The notes beneath the pieces were generated by a model. The model was not told the DNA's origin, did not search any database, and saw nothing but the letters and a program-made list of their open reading frames with translations. From Elusimicrobiales bacterium (GTDB lineage: Bacteria; Elusimicrobiota; Elusimicrobia; Elusimicrobiales; UBA9959): a stretch of 64,000 bases of DNA. The DNA lies in contig JAOAEH010000029.1 of NCBI GenBank assembly GCA_026416895.1, forward strand, positions 1 to 64,000, given 5' to 3'. How positions within the stretch are numbered: position 1 is the first letter of the stretch; each line of letters opens with the position of its first letter. Position numbers and translations under genes: made by a program. Positions 18,032 to 27,092 of the stretch are shown one piece after another.

Positions 18032-19075
18032 TTATACTTTTGTCTCATAAACAATTTCGATTAATCGTTGTGATATTTTATATAATGGTATAATCTCATC
18101 TACTGCTCCTATTTCTATAGCTTCTTTAGGCATACCAAAAACAAGTGAAGTCTCTTCATCTTGTGCTATATTGTAAGCACCACTATTTTTCATATCTAAC
18201 ATTCCCTTAGCCCCATCCTTACCCATACCTGTTAGTATCACTCCAATAGCATTTTTACCAACATTTTTAGCTACAGATCTAAAAAGGGGATCAACAGCCG
18301 GTTTCTGAAAATGCTCCATAGGTCCATCTTTTATTTTTATATAATAATTTGCTCCACTTCTCTCAACAAGCATATGATAGCCACCAGGAGCAATAAAAGC
18401 TCTTCCCCTTACAATAAAATCACCATCCTCTGCTTCCTTTACCTCTAATTTACATATATCATTTAATCTTTTAGCAAAAGATGAGGTAAAACCTGGTGGC
18501 ATATGCTGTACTATAACAATTCCTGGCATATCAACTGGAAGTTTTGTTAAAATCTCTTCTAAGGCTAAGGTACCCCCAGTAGATGAACCTATAGCTATAA
18601 TCTTTTGAGTGGTTTTAAAATCTGAAATCTTTTTATCAGTTATTTTTTGAAAATTGTTTGTTAAATTAATCTTTTTAGTATCAAAACGAACTAATGAAGC
18701 ATTTCTTATTGCAACTACCAACTTTTTGTTTATCTCCTGTGATGTAGCATAAGAAACAGGTTTGCCAATAATTTCAACTGCTCCAAGCTCTAATGCTCTT
18801 ATTGCTGTCTCATTTATTTCACGTGTAAGAGAACTAAAAACTATAACTGGTTTTGGATAATATTTCATTAATTTCGATAAAAATGAAAGTCCATCCATTC
18901 TAGGCATTTCAAGATCTAAAACTATTACATCAGGGTTTAATTCAATTATCTTATCTCTTGCAAAATATGGATCTATAGCAGTTCCCACAACTTTTATGTC
19001 ACTATATTTCGAAAGCTCTTCTGTTAATATTTTTCTGATTAATGCAGAATCATCTACAATCAAAACTTTAATCAT
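18032..19075 (-). CDS. cheB: Chemotaxis methylesterase/deamidase CheB
   Basis: CheB removes methyl groups from receptor glutamates and is activated by CheA phosphorylation. An N-terminal receiver (1-120) carries Asp8-Asp9 and acceptor Asp54 in VLDLEMPRMDG. A linker leads to the esterase domain (about 160-345) with catalytic Ser in IAIGSSTGG, His in IVQHMPPGFT and Asp in LTGMGKDGAKGM. It closes the adaptation set with cheR and cheD nearby. Length (347) and all catalytic residues are normal. Confidence 0.97.
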   Translation of the reverse strand: MIKVLIVDDSALIRKILTEELSKYSDIKVVGTAIDPYFARDKIIELNPDVIVLDLEMPRMDGLSFLSKLMKYYPKPVIVFSSLTREINETAIRALELGAVEIIGKPVSYATSQEINKKLVVAIRNASLVRFDTKKINLTNNFQKITDKKISDFKTTQKIIAIGSSTGGTLALEEILTKLPVDMPGIVIVQHMPPGFTSSFAKRLNDICKLEVKEAEDGDFIVRGRAFIAPGGYHMLVERSGANYYIKIKDGPMEHFQKPAVDPLFRSVAKNVGKNAIGVILTGMGKDGAKGMLDMKNSGAYNIAQDEETSLVFGMPKEAIEIGAVDEIIPLYKISQRLIEIVYETKV

Positions 19076-19081
19076 TTTTTA

Positions 19082-19495
19082 TTACTTATTTAAATTACAA
19101 TATAAGTACACACTACCTTCTTCAAAAAATATTTTAGTTGAGCAAGAAAAATTGTAAGCATCTATATCAAGTTTTTCAACAAAAATAGGTGGAGATAATT
19201 TAAATCTCTTTTTATCTGTAAAAGTTTCAGAAAGTATATTACCACATATTATGTTTAATATCTCTTTTCCGCATTCTTTTATATCATTCTTATCATCACT
19301 AATAATAGAATTAATATACTCAAGTAAATTTTTTTCTATTTTCATTATCATATAACCATTCTTCTCACCAGTGAAATCTATTTTAAAATTTAAAAATTCG
19401 TTTTCATTTTTGAGATTGTTTTCTATTGGAGTTAAAAATACTAAATTTGCAAAAACATTTGCTGCTGTTATATAAAGCTTGTCATCTTTTCCCAT
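19082..19495 (-). CDS. CheX-like CheY-P phosphatase-type protein
   Basis: This 137-residue protein starts MGKDDKLYITAANVFANL and has the CheC/CheX-type helix ECGKEILNIICGN, matching the Glu-x2-Asn motif that attacks phospho-CheY (here Glu-Ile-Leu-Asn). The beta strands around it (FKIDFTGEKNGYMIMKI) fit a CheX fold, but the sequence is divergent. ATG 19495 was chosen for its GGAGG site five bases upstream, located inside the end of cheY. The cheY-cheX pairing repeats at 26615-27461, suggesting a duplicated response-regulator/phosphatase module. Confidence 0.72.
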   Translation of the reverse strand: MGKDDKLYITAANVFANLVFLTPIENNLKNENEFLNFKIDFTGEKNGYMIMKIEKNLLEYINSIISDDKNDIKECGKEILNIICGNILSETFTDKKRFKLSPPIFVEKLDIDAYNFSCSTKIFFEEGSVYLYCNLNK

Positions 19496-19865
19496 ATATC
19501 CCTCCAGTGATTTCTGATATTTTAGAACTAAAAAACTCTGGTGTAAATGGTTTATGAATAAAACCAACTATTTTGCCCTTTAAATATTCCATTGTATCAT
19601 AGCTTTTTTCTGTTGATATAACAAGAATAGGAATATCATTATAAACAGTATTTTTCTTTATTTCATCTATCATCTCTATACCATTCATAATAGGCATATT
19701 TATATCAGCAAGAATTAAATCGATCCAATTCTTTTCTAATATATCTAATCCTTCTTTTCCATTACCAGCTTCAAAAAAAACACAATTATCGATATTAGAC
19801 ATCTCAATTGTTTTTTTAATCATTTTCCTCATAACAGGGCTATCATCAACTATGAGTATATTCAT
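19482..19865 (-). CDS. cheY: CheY-type response regulator
   Basis: A single-domain receiver of 127 residues. It has the acidic pair Asp7-Asp8, acceptor Asp54 in LILADINMPIMNG, the conserved Ser/Thr in VISTEKS and Lys in HKPF. AGGAG precedes the ATG. Encoded between cheD and a CheX-like phosphatase, it is one of two CheY candidates in this operon; either may carry the signal from CheA to the flagellar switch. The tail extends about eight residues beyond the usual end (GGIYGKR) and overlaps the next gene by 14 bases. Confidence 0.92.
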   Translation of the reverse strand: MNILIVDDSPVMRKMIKKTIEMSNIDNCVFFEAGNGKEGLDILEKNWIDLILADINMPIMNGIEMIDEIKKNTVYNDIPILVISTEKSYDTMEYLKGKIVGFIHKPFTPEFFSSKISEITGGIYGKR

Positions 19866-19874
19866 ATATAACTC

Positions 19875-20381
19875 CTATTTAAAATTATTTACAAAACTCT
19901 GGTATAAAAAAAATTCCTCTGTAGGAGTTTTTACTATCACACTTCCATCTCTAAGCGAAAGCTTCATTGTTCTTGAAGAATATCCACCGAAATGAGTTGC
20001 TTTAAATATTAAAGAATATTTCCACATAATTTTTTTTAGCATTATTACATTTTTCATTCCTATTTGGAAAAAATCTTGTCTATCTTTTGCTATTGGACTT
20101 GCTCCACCACAAGCGCATATTATGAGATTTTTTTTATCTGAGCCTTCTTCAATAAATTTTTTTAAAGCTAACTCCATACCTGAATTAACAAACATAAAAG
20201 GATTAGAAATACACTTTTCTTTATGATTATCACAATCATCTAACATAGCATGTAACATACCACCTTTTTTTAAAACTGAATCAAAAAAACTAACACCTAC
20301 ACAGCTTCCTAAAGCATAGGTTATTATTTCCTCATCTTGATCTGATGAAAACTTGAAATCACCAACATTTACAGTTATCAT
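19875..20381 (-). CDS. cheD: Chemoreceptor glutamine deamidase CheD
   Basis: CheD deamidates receptor glutamines and, in systems with CheC/CheX, links adaptation to CheY-P. The 168-residue protein starts with MITVNVGDFK and has the catalytic set Thr21, Cys27 (LGSCVGV) and His44 (GMLHAML). Downstream, NLIICACGGASP and GMKNVIMLKK match the family. These positions are the ones known for CheD of Thermotoga. It lies between cheR and cheY and no strong ribosome site is visible at the ATG. Confidence 0.95.
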   Translation of the reverse strand: MITVNVGDFKFSSDQDEEIITYALGSCVGVSFFDSVLKKGGMLHAMLDDCDNHKEKCISNPFMFVNSGMELALKKFIEEGSDKKNLIICACGGASPIAKDRQDFFQIGMKNVIMLKKIMWKYSLIFKATHFGGYSSRTMKLSLRDGSVIVKTPTEEFFLYQSFVNNFK

Positions 20382-20385
20382 TTTT

Positions 20386-21192
20386 TTATACTTTTAGATA
20401 TATAGCAGGTTGAATATATTTAAAGCAATGTTTAATAGAGTTTAGACTTTCTGAATGACCTACAAACAGATAACCACCACTTCTGAGTATATTATAAAAC
20501 CTATTAACAAGTGTTTCTTGTATCTGTTGAGTAAAATAAATCATTACATTTCTACAAAAAATTATATCAAAAGGTCCATTCATAACCCATTTATCTAATA
20601 AATTTAAAACAGCAAAACTTACAAGTTTTTTTATATCATCTTTTATTTTAAATAGCTTTTTCTTTGAATCAACAATTTCAAAATATTTTTCTATTTTTTC
20701 TTTAGGAATTAGTTTAATATCTTCAAAATTATAAATAGCGTTTTTTGCTCTTTCAATCATACGTGATGAAATATCTGTGGCAAGAATTCTTTTATTGGAT
20801 TCGTTTCCAAAAAATTCTTTTATTTCTATTGCTATAGAATATGGTTCCTTACCATCCGAACAACCAGCACTCCATATAGTAAGATTTTTATTTTTATAGT
20901 TAGGAAATATATTGTTTTTCATGAACTCAAAATGTTTTATTTCTCTAAAAAAATCAGTTTTGTTAGTTGTAAGTATATCAATCATATTATAAAGTTCTTT
21001 TGTATCTTTCTCAATAAACTTAATATAATCAATAAAATTACTAAAACCAAGTTCCAAAATTCTTTTTGAAAGTCGTGTTTTTACTAAATCTTTTTTAGAA
21101 TCGTTTAGATAAATACCAGAGATAAAATATAAAATTTCTTTTATCTTTTTAAACTCAAATTCTCTAATGATAACATCTTTTATATCAAACAT
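20386..21192 (-). CDS. cheR: Chemotaxis receptor methyltransferase CheR
   Basis: CheR methylates receptor glutamates using S-adenosylmethionine. The 268-residue protein has the small N-terminal helical domain (20-75, with KKDLVKTRLSKRILELGF), the SAM-binding site IWSAGCSDGKEPYSIAI, and the C-terminal motifs DIIFCRNVMIYF and GGYLFVGHSESL. It overlaps the end of cheA by eight bases and precedes cheD. No additional domains. Confidence 0.96.
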   Translation of the reverse strand: MFDIKDVIIREFEFKKIKEILYFISGIYLNDSKKDLVKTRLSKRILELGFSNFIDYIKFIEKDTKELYNMIDILTTNKTDFFREIKHFEFMKNNIFPNYKNKNLTIWSAGCSDGKEPYSIAIEIKEFFGNESNKRILATDISSRMIERAKNAIYNFEDIKLIPKEKIEKYFEIVDSKKKLFKIKDDIKKLVSFAVLNLLDKWVMNGPFDIIFCRNVMIYFTQQIQETLVNRFYNILRSGGYLFVGHSESLNSIKHCFKYIQPAIYLKV

Positions 21193-23113
21193 TTGAAGTT
21201 ACAAAAACATTTTCTTTCTTAAAATTTTCTTTATAAAACTTTATTATTCCTTGTGGGTCAATTATAACTGCTACTCTACCATCTCCAAGAATGCATCCTC
21301 CAAGTATCCCAGGAAAATTTTTAATACCAGTTAATGGTTTTGCTACAACCTGTTGTTTTCCTATTACATCATCAACCATTAATGCTATTTTTCTTTCCTT
21401 ATCTTTTACTATTACAAATATACCATCAATATTTTTATTTTCCTTAGAAAATATTTTTCTCATTCTAAATACTGGAAGTACTTCACCTCTTAAATGAAAA
21501 ACTTCATCCTTTGAATTAATTGAATATAGCTTGCCTTCTTCTTTTTTTGCTAATATATTTACCGCATTTACAGGAATTACATATATATCATCATCAACTT
21601 TAACAAGCATTCCATCTGTAACAGCCATAGTTAAAGGAAATTTCAACCTAAACAACGTAAATTTCCCTTCTTGAGTTTTTATTTCTATCTTCCCTCTTAA
21701 TGCTTCAACACCCTTTTTTACAACATCCATTCCTACACCTCTACCAGAAATATCACTTATCTTTTCTGCTGTAGAAAAACCTGGCAGGAATATTAAGTCA
21801 TATATGTCATTTTCATTTAATTGAATATTAGGGTCAATTAAGTTTTTTTCTATAGCTTTTTTAAGAATCTTTTCTTTATTTAACCCTCTACCATCATCCT
21901 CAATTTCAAAAATCACATTTCCATCCGCATTGTATGCTCTTAGATTTATAGTACCTTTAGGATCTTTCCCTTTATTTATTCTTTCTTCTTTAGATTCTAT
22001 ACCATGATCTATTGAGTTTCTAAGCATATGAACAAGCATTTCCTCAACGGAATTAATCATATTTCTATCTATTTCTGTATCTTCACCACTAACTTTTAAA
22101 ATAATTTCTTTATTCATCTTTCTTGATAAATCTCTTGCAAGTCTTTGCATTTTGTTAAACATATTTTTTATTGGAACCATCCTAAGTGACATACCAAGTT
22201 CTTGGAGTTCTCTGACTATTTTTTCAAGTTGATGTGCTTTTTTTATCATCTCATGATTTTTCGATTCTTCTATTTTTTGAAAAATCATCGAAAAAGTTAT
22301 TGACATTTCACCTATTGTGTCTATTAATCTATCCAGTTTTTCTATTTTAACTCTGATTGTTTTGTCTTCTGATTGTTCATCATAATTTTTATTAAATTGA
22401 TTATCATCAATTTTATTTTCATTTTGTATTGTTTCAACTTTCTCATCTTTTATTAAATCATCAGCCTTTTTAATTTTTTCTATTATATAATCATAACCAT
22501 CTGGTTTTTTAACAGTGTAGTTATTATTTTCATCAGAAATTATTCTTTCAATATCATCTAAAAGAAACTTTACTACATCTATTGATTTCAATGATATATC
22601 CCCTAATTTTTTTGTGAAAGGAATTTTCCCTTCTCTTATTTTTGATAGAAGGTTTTCTACATGATGAGAAAATTCTGATATAAAAGAAAGACCAATAAAT
22701 GATGATGTGCCTTTTATAGTATGGAAACATCTAAAAACCTTATTTATACTTTCTTTATCATTAGGGTTTGATTCAAGTTTTATAATAGCTTCTTCTGCAT
22801 TTTGAATATTTTCTCTTGATTCTATTATAAAATCTTTTATTAGTTCTCTATCTGAATCTTTTGGTATTTCAAAAGAAATACTATATTGTTGCTCATTAGA
22901 TTTTACATTATCGTTTAAACTCTGCCAATTTAGTTCATCAATAACTCTAAACACATCCTTTATATCTAAACTCCCCTCTTTTGCTTTTATTAATGAATCT
23001 AAGATTTTATTATACTGATGATTATCCGTTGATTTAAGAATATTTATTACTTTTTCTAAATCTTGTTTTGTTTTTATATCGTTGATTAAAGCTGTTATTT
23101 CCTGTAAATCCAT
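21185..23113 (-). CDS. cheA: Chemotaxis histidine kinase CheA
   Basis: CheA relays receptor state to CheY and CheB. In order: about 80 N-terminal residues of helical filler, a P1/Hpt domain with phospho-acceptor His131 (CFHTIKGTSSFIG), a Lys-rich linker with no recognisable P2 domain, the P3 dimerisation helices (from about 250, IRVKIEKLDRLIDTIGEM), the P4 ATPase with HMLRNSIDHGIE, EDDGRGL and SDISGRGVGMDVVK, and a P5 CheW-like domain (about 490-630). The missing P2 means docking of CheY/CheB may rely on direct P1 contact. A hairpin lies immediately after the start of transcription into this gene, between it and the receptor gene. Confidence 0.97.
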   Translation of the reverse strand: MDLQEITALINDIKTKQDLEKVINILKSTDNHQYNKILDSLIKAKEGSLDIKDVFRVIDELNWQSLNDNVKSNEQQYSISFEIPKDSDRELIKDFIIESRENIQNAEEAIIKLESNPNDKESINKVFRCFHTIKGTSSFIGLSFISEFSHHVENLLSKIREGKIPFTKKLGDISLKSIDVVKFLLDDIERIISDENNNYTVKKPDGYDYIIEKIKKADDLIKDEKVETIQNENKIDDNQFNKNYDEQSEDKTIRVKIEKLDRLIDTIGEMSITFSMIFQKIEESKNHEMIKKAHQLEKIVRELQELGMSLRMVPIKNMFNKMQRLARDLSRKMNKEIILKVSGEDTEIDRNMINSVEEMLVHMLRNSIDHGIESKEERINKGKDPKGTINLRAYNADGNVIFEIEDDGRGLNKEKILKKAIEKNLIDPNIQLNENDIYDLIFLPGFSTAEKISDISGRGVGMDVVKKGVEALRGKIEIKTQEGKFTLFRLKFPLTMAVTDGMLVKVDDDIYVIPVNAVNILAKKEEGKLYSINSKDEVFHLRGEVLPVFRMRKIFSKENKNIDGIFVIVKDKERKIALMVDDVIGKQQVVAKPLTGIKNFPGILGGCILGDGRVAVIIDPQGIIKFYKENFKKENVFVTSNV

Positions 23114-23132
23114 CTCAATCCCCTTATTTTAA

Positions 23133-23159
23133 AATAGGGGGCAGGTATTGCCCCCTATT
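23133..23159 (-). terminator. GC-rich hairpin between the receptor gene and cheA
   Basis: An 11-bp perfect stem (arms 23133-23143 and 23149-23159) with a 5-base loop contains AGGGGGCA/TGCCCCCT, striking in this AT-rich region. On the transcribed strand it includes the receptor's stop codon and is followed by only TTTT before AAAATAAGGGG, the cheA ribosome site. It could be a weak terminator or attenuator lowering cheA relative to the upstream genes, or an mRNA end stabiliser. Confidence 0.6.
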
Positions 23160-25707
23160 AAAATGTTTTCAATACTGCTTCATTTTCAAGTGGAATTACA
23201 GAAGAAGGATCTAATTTTTGATTTTTTTGAATATTGTTTTGAATGATTTTATTTTGTTTATTAGATTTTTGTGTTGTAGAAGTTATTGCAGATGTTTTAA
23301 ATTCTGAAATCATCTTCATAAGTTCCTGAGCTTGACTTGAAAGCTCTTGACTTGCGCTTGCTGATTCTTCACTGCTTGCTGCGTTTGATTGAGTTATTTG
23401 ATTTAGTTGAGTTATACCTGTATTTATCTGCTCTACTCCTTGTTCTTGTTGTTCACTTGCCGCTGTAATTTCAGATACAATCTGTGAAACTTTAATAGCT
23501 TGATTGCTTATCTCTTCTAACTTCTTTTTTACCTCCTCATTTATCTCAACCCCCTTTTGAGCATCTCTTAATGCCTCTTCAATTATATTTGCAGTATTTT
23601 TTGCAGCTTCAGCGCTTCTCATAGCAAGATTCCTAACTTCTTCTGCAACAACAGCAAAACCTTTACCAGCTTCTCCTGCTCTTGCTGCTTCAACTGCCGC
23701 ATTTAGTGCTAAAAGGTTTGTTTGGAATGCAATTTCATCTATTGTTTTTATAATCTTTGCAGTTTCATCGGATGATTTCTTAATTTTTTCAATCGCATCA
23801 GTAAGCTGTCTCATTTTTTCCATTCCTTCTTCACTAACGGTTTTTGCTTTCTCACTCATTACTTTGCCTTCTCTTGCATTTGCTGCGTTTTGTTTAGACA
23901 TAGATGCTAATTCTTGGATGCTTGAACTTATCTCCTCAATTGAACTAGCTTGTTCACTTGCTGCTTGTGCTAATGATTGAGCTCCAGAGCTTATCTGTGA
24001 AGCAGCAGAAGAAACCTGTTCAGTTGCATATATCACCTGTTTTATGACTTCTTCAATGTTTGATAATGATTTGTTAATTGAATCTGCAAGCTTTTTGAAA
24101 TCTCCCTTATAGTCTTTGGTTATTCTTTGTGTTAAGTCTTTCTGAGCAACTTTTTCCATTACATTTGATACTTCATTTATAGGTTCAACTATAGTATTTA
24201 TAAGTTTATTTATATCCTCTACAATATTTTTGAATTTACCTTGATGTTTTGAAGTATCAGTTCTTTGAGAAAGATTTCCATCAATAGCGCTTGAAATCAA
24301 AATATTTATATCTGAGATAAGAGTATTTATAGTATCTTTTAGTCTATTTAAAGCAGGAGCAATAAGATCAGCATCATCTTTTGGTATAAAGTTCCAGTTT
24401 AAATCACCTTTTGAAGTTTTTATTAATGCATCAATAACCTCATTTTGTAAATAATCAGCAAATTTATCCATTTTCTTTGCAAGTTCCCCAATCTCATCGT
24501 TGGTATCTAAATTCATCCTTTTATCTAAATGTCCTTTTGAAAACTCATCCATCATCTCTACACCCTTTTTAAGCGGCTCAGTTATAAGTTTAGTTAGATA
24601 GAAAGATACAAAAACTGCAAATATAAAAGAACCAATCAAAAATGCCACAAGTATCACAAATGTTTCGTTTGCTAAATCAGTATTTGTGTCCGCTATTATG
24701 TTTCCTATATCTTTTGCAATTTTAGTAATATTATCTGATAAGTTCAAAATACTTTCAATAATTACAGCACCTTGTGAAAGTTTAGCAATTATCTCTGCAT
24801 TTGATTTATTATTTTTAATTAAAAGTATTACATCAGATATAAGTTTAGTATATTCTTTTTCATCCTCTTGGAATTTTAACAAAATATCATAAATTTCTTT
24901 TCTTTTTTCTTCTATTTTATCTATCTTAGATAATTCTATTTTTTTATTTTTATATTCTATCTTCCAATAGTTATCCGGGCTATAGATAGATATTAATTCC
25001 TTTAAGCTTACTCCAATTTTTTGATTTTTTTCATCTACTTCTTTTATGTATTTTTCTGCATTGTTTGTTCCTTTATATAAAGCTGCTTGATAAATTTTTA
25101 CTCTTCTCTCAGTTATAATTCTTATTGTATTTTCAACTTGTTGAGTCGGAATCATTCCCCGCTCGTAAAGAAATGTATCATATTTGTCTATTTTTCTAAT
25201 ATCATATAAACCAATTAAACCAACAACTACAGTTATTATTGTTAAAGCACCAAAGCCAATCATAAGCTTTTTGCCAACTTTTAAGTTTTTCATAAAACCT
25301 CCTTTTTTATATAGAAAATTGTTATAAAAAATCCCATATTTTTTATCTTCCACATTTATGTGATTTAATAACCATTTTTTTAGAAAAACCATAATATCTG
25401 AAGATACTCCTATTGAGCTTTTATTAAGATTGTTTTCAAACTCAGTTACTTTATCTATAAAAACTTTATGGAGTTTTTTATGATTATGATAATCATTAAA
25501 TTTTATAGATTTCTGAAATATTTCCTCTTCATTAAAATGATTTTGTGTGTATTCTTTAAGTTCATTTATAATTGACACAATTTCATCATATGAATTGTTA
25601 GAACCCATGAAATCATAAAGTTTATTTATAATTCCTATAAGTTTTTTGTGTTGTTCGTCAAACCTTTTTATACCTACAGAGAAACTATCATTCCACTCTA
25701 TAAACAT
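23158..25707 (-). CDS. Hemerythrin-methyl-accepting chemotaxis protein fusion
   Basis: An 849-residue frame. Residues 1-138 are a complete bacteriohemerythrin with ligands in [21 protein letters not shown] and [10 protein letters not shown], which bind a di-iron oxygen site. Residues 139-849 are a full chemoreceptor: basic MKNLKVGKK, first membrane helix (about 150-167), a ligand-binding region of about 190 residues, second helix (about 350-375), HAMP segments, and the signalling hairpin tip (about 665-695, [20 protein letters not shown]). Met139 has AGGAGG four bases upstream and is a natural start, so the receptor may also be made alone. As a fusion, the hemerythrin would sit in the cytosol at the receptor N terminus. 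It lies three bases after a second hemerythrin gene. Confidence 0.9.
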   Translation of the reverse strand: MFIEWNDSFSVGIKRFDEQHKKLIGIINKLYDFMGSNNSYDEIVSIINELKEYTQNHFNEEEIFQKSIKFNDYHNHKKLHKVFIDKVTEFENNLNKSSIGVSSDIMVFLKKWLLNHINVEDKKYGIFYNNFLYKKGGFMKNLKVGKKLMIGFGALTIITVVVGLIGLYDIRKIDKYDTFLYERGMIPTQQVENTIRIITERRVKIYQAALYKGTNNAEKYIKEVDEKNQKIGVSLKELISIYSPDNYWKIEYKNKKIELSKIDKIEEKRKEIYDILLKFQEDEKEYTKLISDVILLIKNNKSNAEIIAKLSQGAVIIESILNLSDNITKIAKDIGNIIADTNTDLANETFVILVAFLIGSFIFAVFVSFYLTKLITEPLKKGVEMMDEFSKGHLDKRMNLDTNDEIGELAKKMDKFADYLQNEVIDALIKTSKGDLNWNFIPKDDADLIAPALNRLKDTINTLISDINILISSAIDGNLSQRTDTSKHQGKFKNIVEDINKLINTIVEPINEVSNVMEKVAQKDLTQRITKDYKGDFKKLADSINKSLSNIEEVIKQVIYATEQVSSAASQISSGAQSLAQAASEQASSIEEISSSIQELASMSKQNAANAREGKVMSEKAKTVSEEGMEKMRQLTDAIEKIKKSSDETAKIIKTIDEIAFQTNLLALNAAVEAARAGEAGKGFAVVAEEVRNLAMRSAEAAKNTANIIEEALRDAQKGVEINEEVKKKLEEISNQAIKVSQIVSEITAASEQQEQGVEQINTGITQLNQITQSNAASSEESASASQELSSQAQELMKMISEFKTSAITSTTQKSNKQNKIIQNNIQKNQKLDPSSVIPLENEAVLKTF
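25291..25303 (-). promoter_or_regulatory. Internal ribosome site and start codon inside the hemerythrin-MCP frame
   Basis: On the - strand AGGAGG (25298-25303) is followed by TTTT and ATG (25291-25293). It is read through as Lys-Gly-Gly-Phe-Met in the long frame. It is as good as the sites used by neighbouring genes and would yield a 711-residue receptor of normal architecture. Confidence 0.7.
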
Positions 25708-25710
25708 AAA

Positions 25711-26121
25711 TTACCCTATTATATTTTTAGATTTTGCAAACTCACCGTATTTTTTATCTTCAACTTGAATATGCTTAGTAAGCCATTCCTTTAAAAAATT
25801 AATTATATCTACGCTCAAACCAATCTGTCCTCTTTTAAATCTACTTTCAAAATCCCCTACTTTTATGACAAATGCTTTATGTGAATTTATATGAGATTGA
25901 GATTCATTAAAATTTATCTCTTTGAAAAAATCTTCCTCATTTTTAAAATGTGTTTGAGAATATTTTATCAACTCAGAGATAATACCTCCCAATATATCCT
26001 TTGATTTTCCTTGTGACATTGCCAAATTTAGATGGTTTATTAAAGAAACCAATTTTTTATGTTCTTGATCAAACTTATCTATTCCTACAGAAAGAGATTC
26101 ATTCCAATTTATTAAATTCAT
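25711..26121 (-). CDS. Bacteriohemerythrin
   Basis: A 136-residue stand-alone hemerythrin, which carries a non-haem di-iron site binding oxygen. Ligand motifs are visible in order: FDQEHKKL, HFKNEEDFF (HxxxE), HINSHKAF (HxxxH) and HIQVEDKKYG (HxxxxD). It is paralogous to the N-terminal domain of the next gene (shared NWNxSxSVGI, LTKHIQVEDKKYG-like end) but keeps its own stop codon. Its start overlaps the end of cheW by four bases. Placement inside the chemotaxis operon suggests oxygen delivery to, or oxygen sensing by, the receptor complex. Confidence 0.93.
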   Translation of the reverse strand: MNLINWNESLSVGIDKFDQEHKKLVSLINHLNLAMSQGKSKDILGGIISELIKYSQTHFKNEEDFFKEINFNESQSHINSHKAFVIKVGDFESRFKRGQIGLSVDIINFLKEWLTKHIQVEDKKYGEFAKSKNIIG

Positions 26122-26612
26122 TTTACCTCCTCAGATATTTTTTTTAGTTTTTTTTCATCATCATTTGAAATTATTTTATCTATATCAAGAATTATCCTAA
26201 CCTTTCCATTATTTTTGCTTATCCCAGTTATATATTCTGAATTAATTAAAGATAAAGTTGAAGAATCTTCAATTTCATCAGATGAAATATCAACAACTTC
26301 AGACACTCTATCTATAATTATTCCAACAGATACATTTTTTGATCTAACAACTATAAAACATGTTTCATCTGTAAATTTTGCACCTTCCATAGAAAGCTTG
26401 AGTCTTAAATCTATAACAGGAATAATCCTTCCTCTTAAATTTATAACTCCTTTAATATAGGCAGGCATTCCAGGAACAGTGGTAATTGGCATAATTCCAA
26501 TTATTTCTTGAACCTTCAATATTTCTATTCCATATTCTTCTTTATCTAAAAAAAATGTTAAGTATTTACTTATTCTTTTAGTATCTTTTTTATTTTCTTG
26601 TGTAGTTTGCAT
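26118..26612 (-). CDS. cheW: Chemotaxis adaptor CheW
   Basis: CheW couples receptors to CheA. The 164-residue protein has a single CheW-like beta-barrel domain (about 15-150): YLTFFLDKEEYGIEILKVQE, PAYIKGVINLRGRIIPVIDL, RLKL and GIIIDRVSEVVDI. GAGGAGG lies eight bases before the ATG and overlaps the preceding cheX stop. It lies immediately before the two hemerythrin genes and supplies the scaffold for their receptor. Confidence 0.96.
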   Translation of the reverse strand: MQTTQENKKDTKRISKYLTFFLDKEEYGIEILKVQEIIGIMPITTVPGMPAYIKGVINLRGRIIPVIDLRLKLSMEGAKFTDETCFIVVRSKNVSVGIIIDRVSEVVDISSDEIEDSSTLSLINSEYITGISKNNGKVRIILDIDKIISNDDEKKLKKISEEVK

Positions 26613-26614
26613 AA

Positions 26615-27091
26615 TTATACCTCCTCAAAGAGTTTTATTAACATCTTTTGATTATCAAAAGATTTAAAACACATTTTAGCTATCTCTTTCATTTTTGGAG
26701 TTGAATAGGTATAACTTTTTCCTTTAATTACCGTAGGAAGAGATAAAGATAATTCCGTTTCAGATGGAAGTTTTGATTTTATATTTCCTGCTATCATATT
26801 TGCTAATTCACCAAAAGCATCACTAACAGCTTCAGACCATTCATTTATCTCTTCCATCAACATAGCAGATGCAACTTTAATCGCAAATTTTTCATCTGTT
26901 TCGATAACAACAGTATATTTTTTCTTCCCACCAATACCTAAAAAAACACTTACTTCTACACTACCATTAAACTCTTCCTGACAGCTTGTTATTTCATTAG
27001 CAAGCATAGTCATAAATATATCACGTACTACTGAGTCTATTTGATACGATATATCTTTAACACTAAATGTTTCTTTCATATTACATTCCAT
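26615..27091 (-). CDS. cheX: CheY-P phosphatase CheX
   Basis: CheX dephosphorylates CheY-P. The 158-residue protein has the catalytic helix AFGELANMIAGN, with the Glu and Asn of the ExxN motif, and flanking strands VEVSVFLGIGGKKKYTVVI and LSLSLPTVIKG. I chose ATG 27091 because GGAG lies eight bases upstream within the stop region of cheY; an ATG at 27103 would overlap cheY by 11 bases. It follows cheY directly and is far better conserved than the CheX-like gene at 19082. Confidence 0.9.
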   Translation of the reverse strand: MECNMKETFSVKDISYQIDSVVRDIFMTMLANEITSCQEEFNGSVEVSVFLGIGGKKKYTVVIETDEKFAIKVASAMLMEEINEWSEAVSDAFGELANMIAGNIKSKLPSETELSLSLPTVIKGKSYTYSTPKMKEIAKMCFKSFDNQKMLIKLFEEV

Positions 27092-27092
27092 T

